A DNA stretch of 22,341 bases from Ruminococcaceae bacterium UBA6392 (GTDB lineage: Bacteria > Bacillota > Clostridia > Oscillospirales > Acutalibacteraceae), in assembly GCA_002438685.1 (NCBI GenBank), contig DJQG01000099.1:11258-33598 (forward strand), in the 5' to 3' direction. Shown here in pieces: positions 22,012 through 22,341 of the stretch. The translations under genes were made by a program, and so were the position numbers. Each line of letters begins with the position of its first letter. Position 1 is the first letter of the stretch. The notes under the pieces were generated by a model. It searched no databases, was not told where the DNA came from, and saw nothing but the letters and a program-made list of their open reading frames with translations.

Positions 22012-22055
22012 ATAATAGCCATCCATAAGAGCAGATATCATTTAACCCGCCGACC

Positions 22056-22079
22056 GTAGGGGCGAACTTCGTTTGCCTA
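22056..22079 (+). repeat. GTAGGG hairpin module 1
   Basis: GTAGGG leads into the stem GGCGAAC/GTTTGCC with loop TTC. This resembles the dispersed GTAGGG-type intergenic repeats seen in many clostridial genomes; that link is from memory, not a search. Confidence 0.6.
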
Positions 22080-22113
22080 TCGAAATTACGCAGTTTTTTA
22101 GACAACACATTTC

Positions 22114-22139
22114 GTAGGGACAGCCCTCGCGGCTGTCTG
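22114..22139 (+). repeat. GTAGGG hairpin module 2
   Basis: GTAGG leads into the stem GACAGCC/GGCTGTC with loop CTCGC (22119-22137). It is a sister of the module at 22056, in the same orientation, 58 bp away. Confidence 0.6.
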
Positions 22140-22341
22140 TTATCGGTGTAAAGTTCCGGTAAATTTAAACAGATAGAAGCAAGCTACATTCTTGACTTTT
22201 GCAAAATAAAAGTGAGTGATTTAGCCAACATTTATAATCAGGTTTCTAATAGCCGCGCCGCAGTGGTAGGAGCTTATGGTGATAGGCGAGGGGACGGCTT
22301 GCGAAGCAAGACGCACGAGCGCGCATTCGTTCAAGCTCCGG
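22140..22341. other. Gene-free end of window
   Basis: No supported gene. The DNA is AT-rich up to 22248, then abruptly GC-rich. From 22268 two frames stay open to the window edge, and a short hairpin CTTGC-GAA-GCAAG sits at about 22298-22310. A gene may start here (for example ATG 22276 after GGTAGGAG, but only 3 nt spacing); it cannot be judged. Confidence 0.4.

Noticed and set aside
21717..22022. Minus-strand ORF across the terminator and the nested inverted repeat
   Set aside because: It runs through a strong hairpin terminator, has no ribosome site and no protein-like pattern.
22250..22341. tRNA-like or gene start at the window edge
   Set aside because: GC-rich with GGTAGGAGC, but no acceptor or anticodon stem can be drawn, and the open frames are too short to judge.
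1..22341. CRISPR array, prophage, IS element or defence system
   Set aside because: No direct-repeat array, transposase, integrase or known defence gene was found in any frame examined.

Overview
The window looks like a chromosomal segment of a low-to-medium GC Firmicute, most likely an uncultured gut-type clostridium (Oscillospirales-like; this placement is inference). The clues are strong Shine-Dalgarno sites, a Bacillus/Clostridium-type gene order (ffs-dnaX-ybaB-recR and dnaN-yaaA-recF-remB), a RemB-family protein, a sortase-type signal and typical sigma-A promoters. No phage, plasmid, IS element or CRISPR array is visible.

Layout. 1-9.4 kb holds mixed-strand housekeeping genes: the 3' part of an ABC exporter, CCA-adding enzyme, an ArsC/Spx-like protein, a PHP phosphoesterase, a nitroreductase, a very small sortase-type surface peptide, a phosphoglucomutase, the AzlCD amino-acid exporter and a GNAT acetyltransferase. 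At 9.5-10.6 kb is an AT-rich membrane acyltransferase. From 10.6 to 16.4 kb, all on the minus strand, is the replication core: ffs, dnaX, ybaB, recR, an oriC-like region, dnaN, yaaA, recF and remB. From 16.7 to 21.9 kb, almost all on the plus strand, are GNAT, a VOC protein, endonuclease III, an 8-oxoG glycosylase, biotin ligase and two tandem paralogous membrane proteins. One tail-anchored-type small ORF lies on the minus strand there. The last 470 bp contain a terminator, a nested inverted repeat and hairpin repeat modules.

The most notable region is 13.36-13.59 kb. It combines six TTTTCCACA-type DnaA boxes, two degenerate boxes abutting a C-rich step, five TAG trinucleotides matching the DnaA-trio, and an AT-rich stretch, all directly upstream of dnaN and in the arrangement known from the Bacillus subtilis unwinding site. 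The gene normally upstream, dnaA, is absent and recR takes its place; gyrB is also absent from its usual place after remB. A second DnaA-box cluster lies 5 kb away at 18.60-18.67 kb, in front of the glycosylase gene. Gene polarity switches between the two clusters, at about 16.5 kb. This suggests a rearranged, perhaps two-part origin.

Functional links. SRP RNA, the clamp loader, the clamp, RecF/RecR and two base-excision glycosylases form a replication and repair neighbourhood. pgm and the mini surface peptide may serve the cell envelope. The nitroreductase carries its own promoter with an overlapping palindrome, so it is probably regulated by an effector. Two diverged copies of an intergenic repeat lie at 1.7 and 4.8 kb.
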